DNA of 64,000 nt from Mesoplasma sp. JKS002658 (lineage in GTDB: Bacteria; Bacillota_I; Bacilli_A; Mycoplasmatales; Mycoplasmataceae): positions 310,001 through 374,000 of the forward strand of contig NZ_JAKNSW010000001.1 of NCBI RefSeq assembly GCF_023566355.1, read 5' to 3'. The notes below the pieces were generated by a model. That model did not search any database. It was not told the DNA's origin and saw only the letters and a list, made by a program, of their open reading frames with translations. The position numbers and the translations under genes were made by a program. Positions 42,916 to 53,704 of the stretch are shown in pieces. The stretch's first letter is position 1. The number at the start of each line of letters is the position of its first letter.

Positions 42916-43554
42916 ATGAATAAACAAGTATTAGTAATTGGTGCTAATGGTCATTTAGGTCAAATGGTCGTTCAAGATTTATTGCAAAACAATGCTAAAG
43001 TTGTTACTTTAACCAGAAAACCGTTTAAAGTAACTAACACCACTGATATCGTTGGCGATCCAAAAAACTATGATGATGTCAAAAAAGCTGCTACAGAGGT
43101 TGATGCAATCATTTCTACAGTAGGAGCAGGAAGTATTGATGAATTAATCGCTATTGCTACCAATGTTGCTAAAGTAGCTGCTGAAATTAAAGTTCCACTG
43201 ATTTGATCAGCAGGAGCAGGAACTTTGATTCAAAAAGATGGCACTCGTTTAATTGATCAACCACAAAGTAATTTCCCTGCTCCACTTGCAGCAGCAATCT
43301 TTGGTCATGCTAAAGTCAAAGATTTGTTTCCTACCATTGATGAGTTAAACTATGTTTTTGTTTCTCCTGCCTTTACTTTAGATTTAGAGCGACCAGAACA
43401 TTCCTTTAAATTAGAAGTGACTGATCAAGTGTTATACAATAAGGATGACGAATCAATCATCGGTTATTTAACCCAAGCTAAAATTCTGGTTTATTTAGTT
43501 GACCATTACCAAGATTATTTAAACAAACAAATCACTAGTGTTGAAACTGACTAG
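42916..43554 (+). CDS. NAD(P)-binding Rossmann protein (atypical SDR/NmrA-like)
   Basis: A 212-residue cytoplasmic protein. The N-terminal VLVIGANGHLGQMVVQDLL is the GxxGxxG dinucleotide-binding motif of atypical short-chain dehydrogenases. VVTLTRKP (basic residue favouring NADP) and IISTVGAG follow. There is no obvious catalytic Tyr-x3-Lys, as in NmrA/YwnB-like proteins, some of which sense the redox state rather than catalyse. A WSAGAG segment uses TGA for Trp. It is monocistronic, with a possible operator upstream. Confidence 0.75.
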
Positions 43555-43560
43555 TCATCA

Positions 43561-43593
43561 AAAAAGAAGGAATGAATAATTCCTTCTTTTTTA
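43561..43593. terminator. Terminator between convergent genes
   Basis: A 14-bp stem (AAAAAAGAAGGAAT and its complement) with A and T tracts on both sides. It serves the NAD(P)-binding gene and probably the convergent lipoprotein gene. Confidence 0.8.
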
Positions 43594-45027
43594 GTTTTGA
43601 ACATCAAAGGCGATGTTAGCAGTAAATCCATAAAAAACAGTACTGATGTTTGCATAGTCTTTAATTTTTAAGTAGAAATTGTTATTTTCAAAATCAATAT
43701 AAACATCAACTTGATTTCGAATTGCATTAGCTTGTTGTGGGGTCAAATTATTTTGCGCAATAATTGCTGCTTTAATTTCACTCTCACTAGCACTATTATA
43801 AATCCCTTCTAATTTAGTTGTAGTAATTGTTGTCGCAAGATTACTTCGTTCATAATAATTAATCGTAATGTGGTTTTGTTCTGGATGCTCTCTATCATAA
43901 ACTTTTAATTGTTCTGCTGAGTCATCAATCTCAAAATCAATTTTTAGATTCTGAATTTCTAGGGAATTAACGTGTCATAAATCTTTGAGAATTTTGTCTT
44001 TATTATCTGCTTGATACCCATCAAGAAATAAAATTGGTTGTCACAACACACTGATGAAACTTCCACTATATTTTTGATTAGTTGCAGTTGCGGCAATAGT
44101 TAAAGTATTTGAAGTTTTTTGGACATCTAAAGCTGTTCAGTCAACTTTTAGATTAGTTTGACTAGTTTTGAATTGACTGATTGTTTTAACATTATCATTA
44201 TCAACATTGTAAGCAAAACCATTCAATCCTAAATCATTGACATTTTTTCGCACAATAATAGTTAAACTATCTCCACAATAAAATTCACTATCAGTTTTAG
44301 GAGTTAAAGTTAAAGTAAAGTCGTTTTGGTAGTTATAATCAGTAATTTCAAGTTGATTTTCATCAAAAATAAAATTGTTATTTAAAGCGCTTAATTGGTC
44401 TAAAACATCAGTTTTAGTAGCATTCTTAGTAGTAGTAAAATCAGTAATACTAATTAAACTTTGTAAAGTTTTTCTTGGAAAAGGGCGATAACCAATTTCT
44501 ATCGCTCCTCAATATTTTTTTGAATCAGCAATTGGGGTAATTCTAAATACGTTATGATCATAATCAAGATCAATATTTAAAACAGTAAAATCAAGTTCAG
44601 TGGTAATTTTTGACTTGATGACATCAATTGTTTTTTGGGAGAGATCAAAGTTAGCTTCATCAGCATTAACTATTGGAAAAAAATTAGCTGTATTCAGATT
44701 ATCACGAAGATTAATTTTTATATCATCTCCACCTCATTCATTACTAGTTTCTAAGACCGAAATTAGCACAGTTCTATGGTCTAGAAATTTAAAAGTAGCA
44801 TTTTTAATAAACGTCACTTGATCGATTTTGTTTATATTCAAAATTTTTCTAATGATTAAGTCGTCTTGATCATTTATTCCAACAACAATCTGTTTAATAC
44901 TAAATAAAGTCGATAAATTAGGTTTGTTGACTATCGTCTCGCTTTTGGTATTATCACAAGCAAGGACTGTTGTAGTTGTAGTTGTACTTAAACCCAGCAA
45001 CGCCAATAAACAAATAAATTGTTTCAT
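43592..45027 (-). CDS. Large lipoprotein
   Basis: A protein of about 478 residues. The signal peptide MKQFICLLALLGLSTTTTTT ends in VLAC (cysteine at residue 24). The mature part looks beta-rich, with repeated patterns of an acidic helix followed by strands such as KTDVLDQLSALNNNF and KYSGSFISVLW. The latter recalls the KYSGS strand of the repeat lipoprotein at 59191, so the two may be distantly related. The ending around FDVQN and TAA at the terminator is natural, but by my count the last ten or so codons need a one-base shift, so the exact 3' end is uncertain. Confidence 0.7.
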
Positions 45028-45126
45028 TATGAAACTCCTTTTTAATAATTTTTATTTTATCACTTTATTTTAGTAAGTTATAATTAAGTGATAAAGAAAT
45101 TAATCTCACTGATAGTATCGACAAAA

Positions 45127-45150
45127 AAACCACTAAATTCCTAGTGGTTT
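45127..45150 (-). terminator. Terminator after the MATE gene
   Basis: A 9-bp stem (AAACCACTA with TAGTGGTTT) followed by T on the minus strand. Confidence 0.75.
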
Positions 45151-45161
45151 AATCTTTTTAT

Positions 45162-47393
45162 TTAAAAACTAATTTTAGTCGCATCTAATGCTCATAATGG
45201 CTGCGGTTCAATTGGGGAGAAGAAAACTTTGATTGGTGTTAATTTAATTTTTCCACTCAAGATACCAACATAATACTCGTCATGTTGATCCATTCTTTGT
45301 TGCAATTTTTCATGTTTAACCTTAAATTCTTGTTCTAACTTAGTTTTTATTTTCTTGTTATAACCATTCTTTTTATGTTCTAAAGCATAAAGTTGTTTAG
45401 CTTGAGAACGATCAAGAAGTTTCTTTGCTGTATCACGAGGTGATTGACCAAGACTCATCGTGTCAAACATATATTTCTTTTCAACCTTTTGAATTGCTTT
45501 ACTTCTTATCGTCGCAATCTTTGTTTCTTGCTGCTCGTATTTGGTTTCCAATTTAGCTAGTTTTTTTGGTTGGTGGTGGTTAGTAGCTCTAAGAATTGCT
45601 TGTTCATACCAACGATCTAAATGGTTTAAATTTACCTGATAGGCCATATTAACTTCATTTAAGGCTGCTTGTTGAAGTGAGGGAGAAACAAAATTGTCGG
45701 GAACATCATTAATTTCATACTTCTTAATTGTTTTTTTGGTTAAGTTACTTAATAAAATGAAAGTAACAATAACAGCAGGAATTTCTGAAAGACCGTTAAA
45801 CAAGAAAATTGTCCAGTCTTGAGTACCATCATGAGAAAGTTTCTTAGCAATTACCCACCCAATGATAATAAAACCAATACCAAATAGTAGCGAACGAAAG
45901 ACTGCGATGAGAATTGCGTTTAAAGCATGACCAGTTCCTTGAAATAAAGATAAGGCACTATAAGTCATTGCTGCAAAGACAATTCCAGAAATATAAGCAA
46001 GAAACCATCAATTTAATTCTTTTGGACCATCAAAAGCCTCCATCATCGGTTTTCCTGCTCCAACAATCACGATTAAACAAAAGATTCCCCAGGCAATATT
46101 AATTAAAAGGTGGAGTCTTCAAATTTGCACCATTCGGTAACGTTTCTGCGCTCCTTTACAATAAGAATAGTTTGCATTAGCTCCCTCCATCATTCCAATG
46201 ATCGGAGCATATAAAATATTTAGTCACGGAAAGACCGAACTCATAACCCTCAGGGTTGGAGAGATATAAGTAGTGTCAGTTCTTGTTGAAGTGAAAAAGT
46301 TAACCACAATCGCATCATGGACCTGGGCTCCTGGATGCGCAACTGTAATTAAAAGGGTTGTCACAAAATTAGAAGCAGCAAAAATAAAGTTAGCTAAAAA
46401 GGGAGAAAAACCATTAATTCAAATTAACCGGGCATCAGTTCATTTAAATTTGATCTGTTTTAAATTAATTTTTAACAAGGTATTTTTTGAAAAAGCAATC
46501 ACTATTAAAATCGCTACAATACTAAATCCTCAAGCAAAAAATGATCCATAAACTGCAGCTTGCATCTTTTCTGATGCTGGAGCAATATCCATAAACAACT
46601 CACCAAACAGAATGTTTAAACAAATCGCTACAATGTTAATTCCAATCACTCACCAAACTTTTCCTTCAGTTCTTAAAAGGGTTGAAAGGAAAATTGACAA
46701 CGCCAACATCGGAAAACCTCAAATAAACATTTGTGTATAACTATTTGATAACAAAAAGATTAAAGAAGAATCTTTGCCACCATAACTCATATTTGCTTGG
46801 GAAGTAATAATATAGGGAGCCACGAAGTGGAGGACTAAAATACCAACCCCCCCCATCACAAAGGCTTGAAGTAAACCATTAATCAAAATCCCATCCATTC
46901 GGGCTTTGTCTCTCCGCCCCATTGCTTGTCCCCAGTTAATTGCTGTTCCTACAGCAGGAAGCAAGGCTAAAGCAGATAACAAGGTAATGATGGTATTTGA
47001 ATACTGGGTTGAAACATTAATTAGTTGTTTGGCAAAATCAATTCCATCTTGACTTCAATTATCAGAACTTCCAACAACAACAGGAATTCCTTCAGAAAGT
47101 GGATTATTTAGGTGTAAAATTCCGGTGATATAAGGAAACATATCTTGATCAGAATGTTTATACATTGTCAAAACACTATCAATTGCAAAGTTAAGTGCTA
47201 ATTGCTTATCAATAATCCCGTACAACGAGTTCACCAACTGGATAATTACCATTGGTCCAGCCATGAACATCAATGCCTTAAAAGGAGTGGCATAACGCAT
47301 GATTCATTCTCGTTTTGTAAAAAGATTCGCACTCTGAGAAAAATCTTTATCAGTATCAATTGCAGTAATTTTATTAGTTACAGTTGCTGTCAA
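45162..47393 (-). CDS. MATE-family efflux transporter with long charged tail
   Basis: A 743-residue membrane protein. After a soluble 40-residue N-terminus come about twelve membrane helices in two related halves (for example AGPMVIIQLVNSLYGIIDK and LALLPAVGTAINWGQAMGR in the first half), as in MATE exporters that expel drugs or metabolites against Na+ or H+. Unusually, the last 220 residues are a cytoplasmic, Lys/Glu/Gln-rich coiled coil. The start is a TTG at 47391-47393, six bases after AAGGGG; an internal ATG at 47300 would lose the N-terminal extension and has no ribosome binding site. Promoter TATAAT is at 47430-47435. Confidence 0.8.
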
Positions 47394-47429
47394 ATTTTTC
47401 CCCTTTTTATCACAAAAATACTTGAAAGA

Positions 47430-47435
47430 ATTATA
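47430..47435 (-). promoter_or_regulatory. -10 box for the MATE gene
   Basis: TATAAT on the minus strand, 37 bases before the TTG start. Confidence 0.55.
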
Positions 47436-47459
47436 ACGATTTTTTTAAGAAAAACCAAG

Positions 47460-47493
47460 AAAAAAGACCAAGAGAAAGTTCCTAGTCTTTTTT
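47460..47493 (-). terminator. Terminator after the cation ATPase gene
   Basis: Stem AAAAAAGAC with GTCTTTTTT and a 16-base loop; the gene's stop codon is in the stem-loop boundary. Moderate strength. Confidence 0.55.
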
Positions 47494-50385
47494 ATTTTTT
47501 TTCATTTGATCGCGTTTCTTTTCGTTGTCTTGTTTAACCATTCCACTGACAAGCGCGCGGTTTCTTTCTCACGGGTTCAAGGCGTAGTGATATCCAAAGA
47601 AAACCACTCCATCAGTTATCAAAATTAGTAGTGGTGAAGCAAGAGCAAAAGCAATTGAGACAAAGATAATTCAGCAGTTATGAACACTTCAATCGTGGGT
47701 TGGTAGCAAACTAAATACTTCATTATTTAATCCAGGAATAAAGATAATTAACAAATCCAGTCCCAGAGCAATTGCTGAAAACAATAATAAAGGTTTATTT
47801 CATTCGTATTTCAGTTTGCGATATGATTTTCAGTTTGATAAACGAATAATGTGAGCAATGATTGTTGGAGCAAAGGTAGCAACAATAAACATTGCCGTGC
47901 GCCCATAAACTAAAATCTGAGTTTTTGTAGTGCTATTACTAATGAAATTAGAATCCTTAATCGCTTGTTGTCAATTATCAAACGAATGACTCATTCCGTC
48001 TTTGAAAGCATCAGCAGGAAGGTTTGTATATAAATCACTTGGTGTGACAATCATTCCTACATAAAAAGCAGCAATCATCACTCCTCCCTGAATAATTCCA
48101 ATCTTTAAAATTGGGAATAATAAACCCTTTAGTAAACCACTATTATTATTCTTAATTGGTGGTAGACCCATGAGCGAATTATCATTTGGACCCATTCCCA
48201 TTGAAATTGCTAACAATGATTCCACCACTAAGTTAATTCACAAAATATCAGTGGCTTCTAAAGGTGAATTATGATTAATTAACGAAACAATGAGAATTCC
48301 TAAAACATTAGCAATGTTAACCCCTAACAAGAAGACAATCGTTCTTCTAATCTTTTGTCAGACGTTTCTACCTTCGTTAACCCCTTTCATCATGGTAGCA
48401 AAGTTGTCATCACTCAAGATTACATCTGAAGCTTGTTTAGCTACATCAGTACCAGTAATTCCCATCGCTACTCCAATATCAGCAATACTTAAACTCGGAG
48501 CATCATTAACTCCATCCCCAGTCATTGAAGTGATGTTATTTTTAGCTTGCAACGCTTGAACAATTCTAACCTTATGTTCAGGATTTACCCGAGCAAAAAC
48601 ATTGATCGTATCGACTACTCGATTTAACTGCTCATCATCAAGACTTTGTAAAGTTTTACTTGTCATCACTTCATAATCACTATAAGCAATTCCCAATTCA
48701 CGAGCAATTGCCAACGCAGTTATCTGATGATCACCAGTAATCATTACTACTCTAATCCCAGCCTGATGTGCTGTTTTCACTGCTTGAACAGCCGAATCAC
48801 GAACAGGATCAATCATTCCTACAGCGCCTATAAAGATTAAATTTTCTTCATAAGCACCTGGTTTTTGATCTAATCCATAAGCAAAACCAAGGACTCTTAA
48901 AGCTTGATCAGAAAGTTCTTCACTTAATTTTAAAATTGCCTCTTTATCTTTAGAAGATAAAGTTAACACTTTGTTTTTAACTTGAATACGTGTACATCTT
49001 TTTAATAATTCATCAATCGCTCCTTTAACAGCGACTAATTGGTGATCACCATCTTTATTAATCGTTGTCATCAACTTTCTTTTACTATCAAAAGGAATTT
49101 CATCCAAACGTTTAAACTTCTTGCGGTATTTAATTTCATCAACTTTCATCAACTCCGCAAAATCAATTAAAGCTAACTCGGTTGGATCACCAACCCGATC
49201 ATCACCTTGAGTAATTGCATCATTTGGCAAGACTAACAACTTCTTAAAAATATCTTTCTCATGGTTATCAGGAGTTTTTAAATATTCAGCAGCAGCAATA
49301 ATCTCACTATTGATAATTACTTTTTGTACTGTCATCCTATTTTGGGTTAGGGTTCCGGTTTTATCTGTACAAATAACATTAACTGAACCAAGGGTTTCAA
49401 CACTAGCAAGTTTTTTAACAATCACGTTTTCTTCAGCCAGACGTTTAGTTGAAAATGATAAGGTAATTGAAACAACAGCGCTCAAGGATTCGGGAATTAC
49501 TCCAATTGCTAAAGTAATTGCAACCATTAAATAGCTTGACCAAGAAGTTTTTTCACCACTTAAATACAAACCAATAAAAATAATAATTCCAATCAAAACA
49601 GCAGCAATAGAAATTCAATAACTGAACTTTGTTAATTTCTTTTCTAGGGGAGTTTGACTAACTTTATTATCATTAATAGTTTGAGCAATTTTCCCAATTT
49701 CAGTATCCAAACCTGTCTTAATAACTACACCAACACCCCGACCACTAACTGCAAAGGTATTCATAAAACAAATATTGGTTTGATCAGCCAAGATATCAGT
49801 TTTTTTAATTGCTTTGGCGTGTTTATCAACAGGAAATGATTCACCAGTTAAAATCGCTTCATCAACAGTGAAATCACTACTTTCAATAACCCGTAGTTCT
49901 GCAGGGATATATCTTCCTGCTTCAATTACAACAACATCTCCAACCACAAGTTGGGTAGCATCAATTTCAAAAGTTTTGTTATTACGGATAACAATTGCTT
50001 GGGGACGAGAAAGTGACTTTAAGCTATCAACTGACTTCCTTGCTTTGACTGTTTGGACAGTTTCTAAAATCGCATCAATGACCACAATCAAAATAATGAC
50101 AATAAAATCAATAAAATCGCCAATTTCTAAGGGGATATCTCAATTCCCGATTTTGGGAGCAATGACTGAAATTATCGCAGCAATCATTAAAATAATTTGC
50201 AAAGGTTCAACCAAGGCTAACAAAAAAGTGATATATCAAGGTCGGGTTTTTCCTTCAGGAATTTGGTTTTTTCCGTTTTTTTCTAACCTAAGACTAGCTT
50301 CTTCTTGACTTAGACCAGTTTCAAAATTTGTATCAACCACAGTTGCTACTTCTTGAGTGGTTAGGGTTTCTCAATCAGGTTTCAT
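47482..50385 (-). CDS. Cation-transporting P-type ATPase (Ca2+-type, class IIA)
   Basis: A 967-residue ion pump with every catalytic motif intact: AILTGESFPV (actuator), IPESLSAVV (membrane ion site), VICTDKTGTLTQNRM (phosphorylation, about residue 344), and TGDGVNDAPSL (hinge). The PES and TGES patterns fit SERCA/PMR1-like pumps that export Ca2+, although Na+ or Mn2+ cannot be excluded. The C-terminus has six helices and a short basic tail. The start ATG lies 14 bases after engB's stop in transcript order... the gene itself ends before the MATE promoter. It is the working counterpart of the dead homologue at 21502. Confidence 0.93.
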
Positions 50386-50399
50386 TCTGCTTCCTTTCT

Positions 50400-50999
50400 T
50401 TATGATAGGGGGGTTAAATTCAAATACTGACAAATTGTTAAATAAATCTGGTCAATATTTTGGTTTTTGGTCACTGAAGTTTTAATTAAAGGAGTGGTGG
50501 AATCAACATTCAAACTAGTACGAATTAACTCAACATTTTTTTTAATCTCGTTTTGCTTTAGTTTATCTAACTTCGTACCAATTAAAACCACAGGAACATG
50601 ATAATGTTTAAGATAATCATACATTATTAAATCATCTTTACTTGGAGAGTGACGTAAATCAACTAACATTAAAACTAATCTAAGGTTAGTTCGATTGGTT
50701 AAATATTCTTCCATCATTGGGGCAAAACTTGCTTTTAAATCACTGCTAACTTGAGCATAACCATACCCTGGTGCATCAACAATTCGAAACTGGTGATGGT
50801 TAATATCAAAAAAGTTTAAAAGACGGGTTTTTCCGGGGTGTGAAGACACTTTTGCCATTTTTTTATTATTCGTTAACGCGTTAATGATTGAAGATTTTCC
50901 GACATTAGAACGACCAACAAACAACACTTCAGGAACTTCATCATCAATTCAACCATCCTTACTAGCTGCTGATTTTACAAATTCTGCTCATTTAATCAT
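50400..50999 (-). CDS. engB: Ribosome biogenesis GTPase EngB (YsxC)
   Basis: A small GTPase needed for 50S subunit assembly. The 199-residue protein has GRSNVGKSSIINAL (P-loop), KTRLLNFF, VDAPGYGYAQ (G3, family signature) and GTKLDKL (G4, in place of TKxD). The start overlaps the upstream membrane gene by 8 bases, with AAAGGAG before it. It is the fourth gene of the unit that begins at 52836; the cation ATPase follows 14 bases later and may be co-transcribed. Confidence 0.95.
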
Positions 51000-51558
51000 T
51001 AGTTTGCTCCTTTTTAATTAATCCTTGTGCGGTCAAAAAATCTTTTAACTGTCAAGAATAACAAACTTTCATTTGTTTAATATTACCTTTAATCTTGTCA
51101 TCACGATAGTTTAAATAGAAAAAATGGTGGTGCGGTGAAGTTTTGATTAATGTAATTGTTGAAAAGGCAATTACATCACTTGTAGAAATTAAGTGATTAT
51201 TTTTCACCACAATGAGTAAACAATTAGCCCACCGATGTTCAAAATACATTAAAACAGTCATACTCAACATTTGCAAGAGAAAAACTATTTCAAAAGCAAT
51301 TAACAATCCTGAACTTTGATCAATTTCATAGCCAATAAACAAACCTCAACTTCCACAAGAAAGGATTAACATTAAAACACCTAAACTCATTAAAATTTTT
51401 CTGCGATGGTGATTTTCAAAGACCACAACAGTTTGAGACTTAAACTTTTTCAACTGGTGTAACTTTCTTGTCAAACTAACTGATGCCACTACAAAGATTG
51501 CAAAAATTAGTAAGGAAAGCACAAAACCAGAAATAACTAAACTACCATTCAAATTCAT
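50992..51558 (-). CDS. Membrane protein of unknown function, upstream of engB
   Basis: A 188-residue protein with an N-terminal membrane helix (about residues 8-28), a basic loop (FENHHRRK), then two more helices around residues 53-98. A C-terminal soluble part follows with strands such as NCLLIVVKNNHLISTSD and a final helix. The C-terminal half could be a small PH-like domain, but I cannot show this. It overlaps engB by 8 bases and follows the next gene after only four bases. Confidence 0.6.
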
Positions 51559-51562
51559 CTTC

Positions 51563-52204
51563 TTATCCTTTCTGGACCTTTTTTAAGTTTTCTAAAATAA
51601 TTACTGTCTTGATGTGATGATTAACAATCTCATAAACCCCTTGTTTTGTACTTAAAACAAATCCAGGAAGAAAACTCTTTGCTACTAAAACCATAATCGG
51701 AGCAATTTCATTCACAAGATCATAGGTGATTACTATTTTTTTCTGAGAATTAAAAAAAACAATCCGATGATTAGTAACTATCATTGTTGTCATAAAACCA
51801 GCATCCTTAGAATGTTGATTTGCTTTTCGTAGTGAATAAGTTCATCTTAAAAGACCAGTTCTGGTTTGCTCAGCATTCTCTTCTCACTGATCATCAGCAG
51901 GATTTTGATATTTTTTGTATAACCATCCAACCTTTTTAGATTTTTTTAGGTTATGAGTATAAACCTGGACCCTCTCTTCATAAGCATAAACCGCTTCGTT
52001 ATCATTTAACTTTAAATCTAGATTAAGCGGTGTTAGAGTCAAGAAATCTTGTTGAAGTGTGTGGTAATCAGCAAAATATTGTTTACGCTTGGCAATTTCT
52101 TCTTTATGTTTAACTTGATAAATTCAACTTAAAAAACCAAAAATTATCAACAACAGTAATCAAACTGTAATGATAACAATTAAGGCAATATATTTAGCGT
52201 CCAT
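51563..52204 (-). CDS. Membrane-anchored protein of unknown function
   Basis: A 213-residue protein with one N-terminal membrane helix (about residues 6-28), a helical segment, and a C-terminal beta-rich part (VTNHRIVFFNSQKKIVITYD, then strands and a final helix). GGTGGGGG precedes the ATG at 52202-52204. The C-terminal half resembles that of the adjacent downstream gene in layout, so they may be distant paralogues. No family recognised. Confidence 0.6.
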
Positions 52205-52212
52205 TCCCCCAC

Positions 52213-52836
52213 CTATTCTGCGTCAATATCACTTGTTAAAAAGCTTCAATAAGATAGCAAAGCATCAGTTTCGATTAATAAGTCAAAGAGTGCCAAAGTT
52301 TCGTCTTTTAAAATCTTAAATTCTTGCAATGCTTGAGCAAAAACAATCAGAAAACCTTCATTTAAATCATTAAGGTTAGTGGTGGTTGCCAAGATTTTGA
52401 TAACTTTAATTACTTCATCTGAAAAGTGATTATTAAGTTGAGGAAAAGTGATTATTTTTTGAATCACACTAGCAAAATTATCTTTAATTACCTCCTGTGC
52501 ACTTAAAAGATCAAGATCTTGATAGTTGTGACCTATCAATAACAAGTCGAGGTATTTACCTAAATAAACTGGTTCAGTTAAAGCAAGATAAAGTTCTTTA
52601 TCATTCAAGTATTTTTCATCTTGAAATAGTTCTTCATCAAATCCTTTCAAATCGTGATTGAACTCACTTCACCCTTCAGAGTCTTCAACATCCACTAACC
52701 GATCAATCAAGATATCTAACGCTTCACTTTGCTCTTGGCTTAGCTCAGTTAACAACTGGGTACCATCATCTAAACTAGCAACCATCAAGGCCAATCCGCG
52801 CTCAAAAAAGTCAAACTCTGCAATTTCGTGTTTCAT
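52213..52836 (-). CDS. Hypothetical acidic helical protein
   Basis: A 207-residue soluble protein, strongly acidic and rich in Leu and Asp, almost all helix (for example SQEQSEALDILIDRLVDVED and FKILKDETLALFDLLIETD). It is the first gene of the unit leading to engB; -10 at 52860-52865 on the minus strand and AAGGGG before the ATG. No domain recognised. Confidence 0.6.
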
Positions 52837-52859
52837 TTTGTCAATCCCCTTTTCTTTTT

Positions 52860-52865
52860 ATTATA
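52860..52865 (-). promoter_or_regulatory. -10 box for the engB operon
   Basis: TATAAT on the minus strand, 24 bases before the first gene of the unit. Confidence 0.55.
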
Positions 52866-52942
52866 ACCGATTCTCGACCTTAATTTGGATGAATGCCAGA
52901 GACTAAATTGGGTTTAAGTGGTGAAAGTAATCATTATTTTTG

Positions 52943-52948
52943 TATAAT
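52943..52948 (+). promoter_or_regulatory. -10 box for the gene at 52969
   Basis: TATAAT, 21 bases before the ATG; the ribosome binding site is weak (AGTGGTG), and the leader is very short. Confidence 0.45.
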
Positions 52949-52968
52949 TAAGTAAGTGGTGAAAAACG

Positions 52969-53673
52969 ATGATTGAAACTTGTAAAAAGAACTTTGGCTT
53001 AATTCACGAAGAGAATTTTAGTCATATTAAACCTTGGTTTGATAAGGCTATCATTAAAAACCAAAACCAATTAAGTAAATATTTGACCAGATTTGGTTGA
53101 GGCGAAAAACTTAAGCCTTATTTAAAGGATAAACACTCATTGGACTATAACCTTTTTATTACCAATGTCAAAAATACCTTCGATTTACTGGTGAGTAAAG
53201 AAAGTGGGATTGAACAAAGTGCCAAGTTAGTAAAAAAATTTAGTCGGTTTATTACTCTATCAGCACAAGAAGTAGGATTTGTTAGTCTCTTACACATTAT
53301 TGATGATTACTTTGAAGAAGTTAACAATCACGAAGTTGCCAAAAAACGTTTATTGGTCATTAAGTTAACAAACAAAACAATTACCCAACTTTATCAAGTT
53401 TATCAGAAGTTAATGTTAACAATTTTCAACGATCAAGCAGAACTTCAAAAAATGGTTAAAGAAGTCTTTGACACTGATGGATTTTATGTTGATCAAGTAT
53501 TTGACCCGAGTTTTAACATTCGCACCTTATTTAAATTTGCTAATAAAAGTACTAATAATAAAAAACTTACTACTGAAAGTTTTAATCAAGTTTATTTCAA
53601 TAGTTTATTTGCTGACAGTTATTTTACAACGCTACGGTATTATGTTGAAAACTTTATTAATAGTGTGTATTAA
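52969..53673 (+). CDS. Hypothetical helical protein
   Basis: A 234-residue soluble protein, basic and helical, rich in Phe, Lys, Leu and Asn, without signal peptide or membrane helix. One TGA-Trp codon occurs in RFGWGEK near residue 44. I do not recognise the family. It is a lone plus-strand gene divergent from the engB operon and convergent with aspS. Confidence 0.55.
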
Positions 53674-53701
53674 AAAACCTCTTGAAGCTTCAAGAGGTTT
53701 T
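53674..53701. terminator. Bidirectional terminator between convergent genes
   Basis: A perfect 28-base palindrome with arms of 14 bases (AAAACCTCTTGAAG and its complement), flanked by A and T. It lies directly after the plus-strand stop and four bases beyond the aspS stop. Confidence 0.8.
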
Positions 53702-53704
53702 AAT

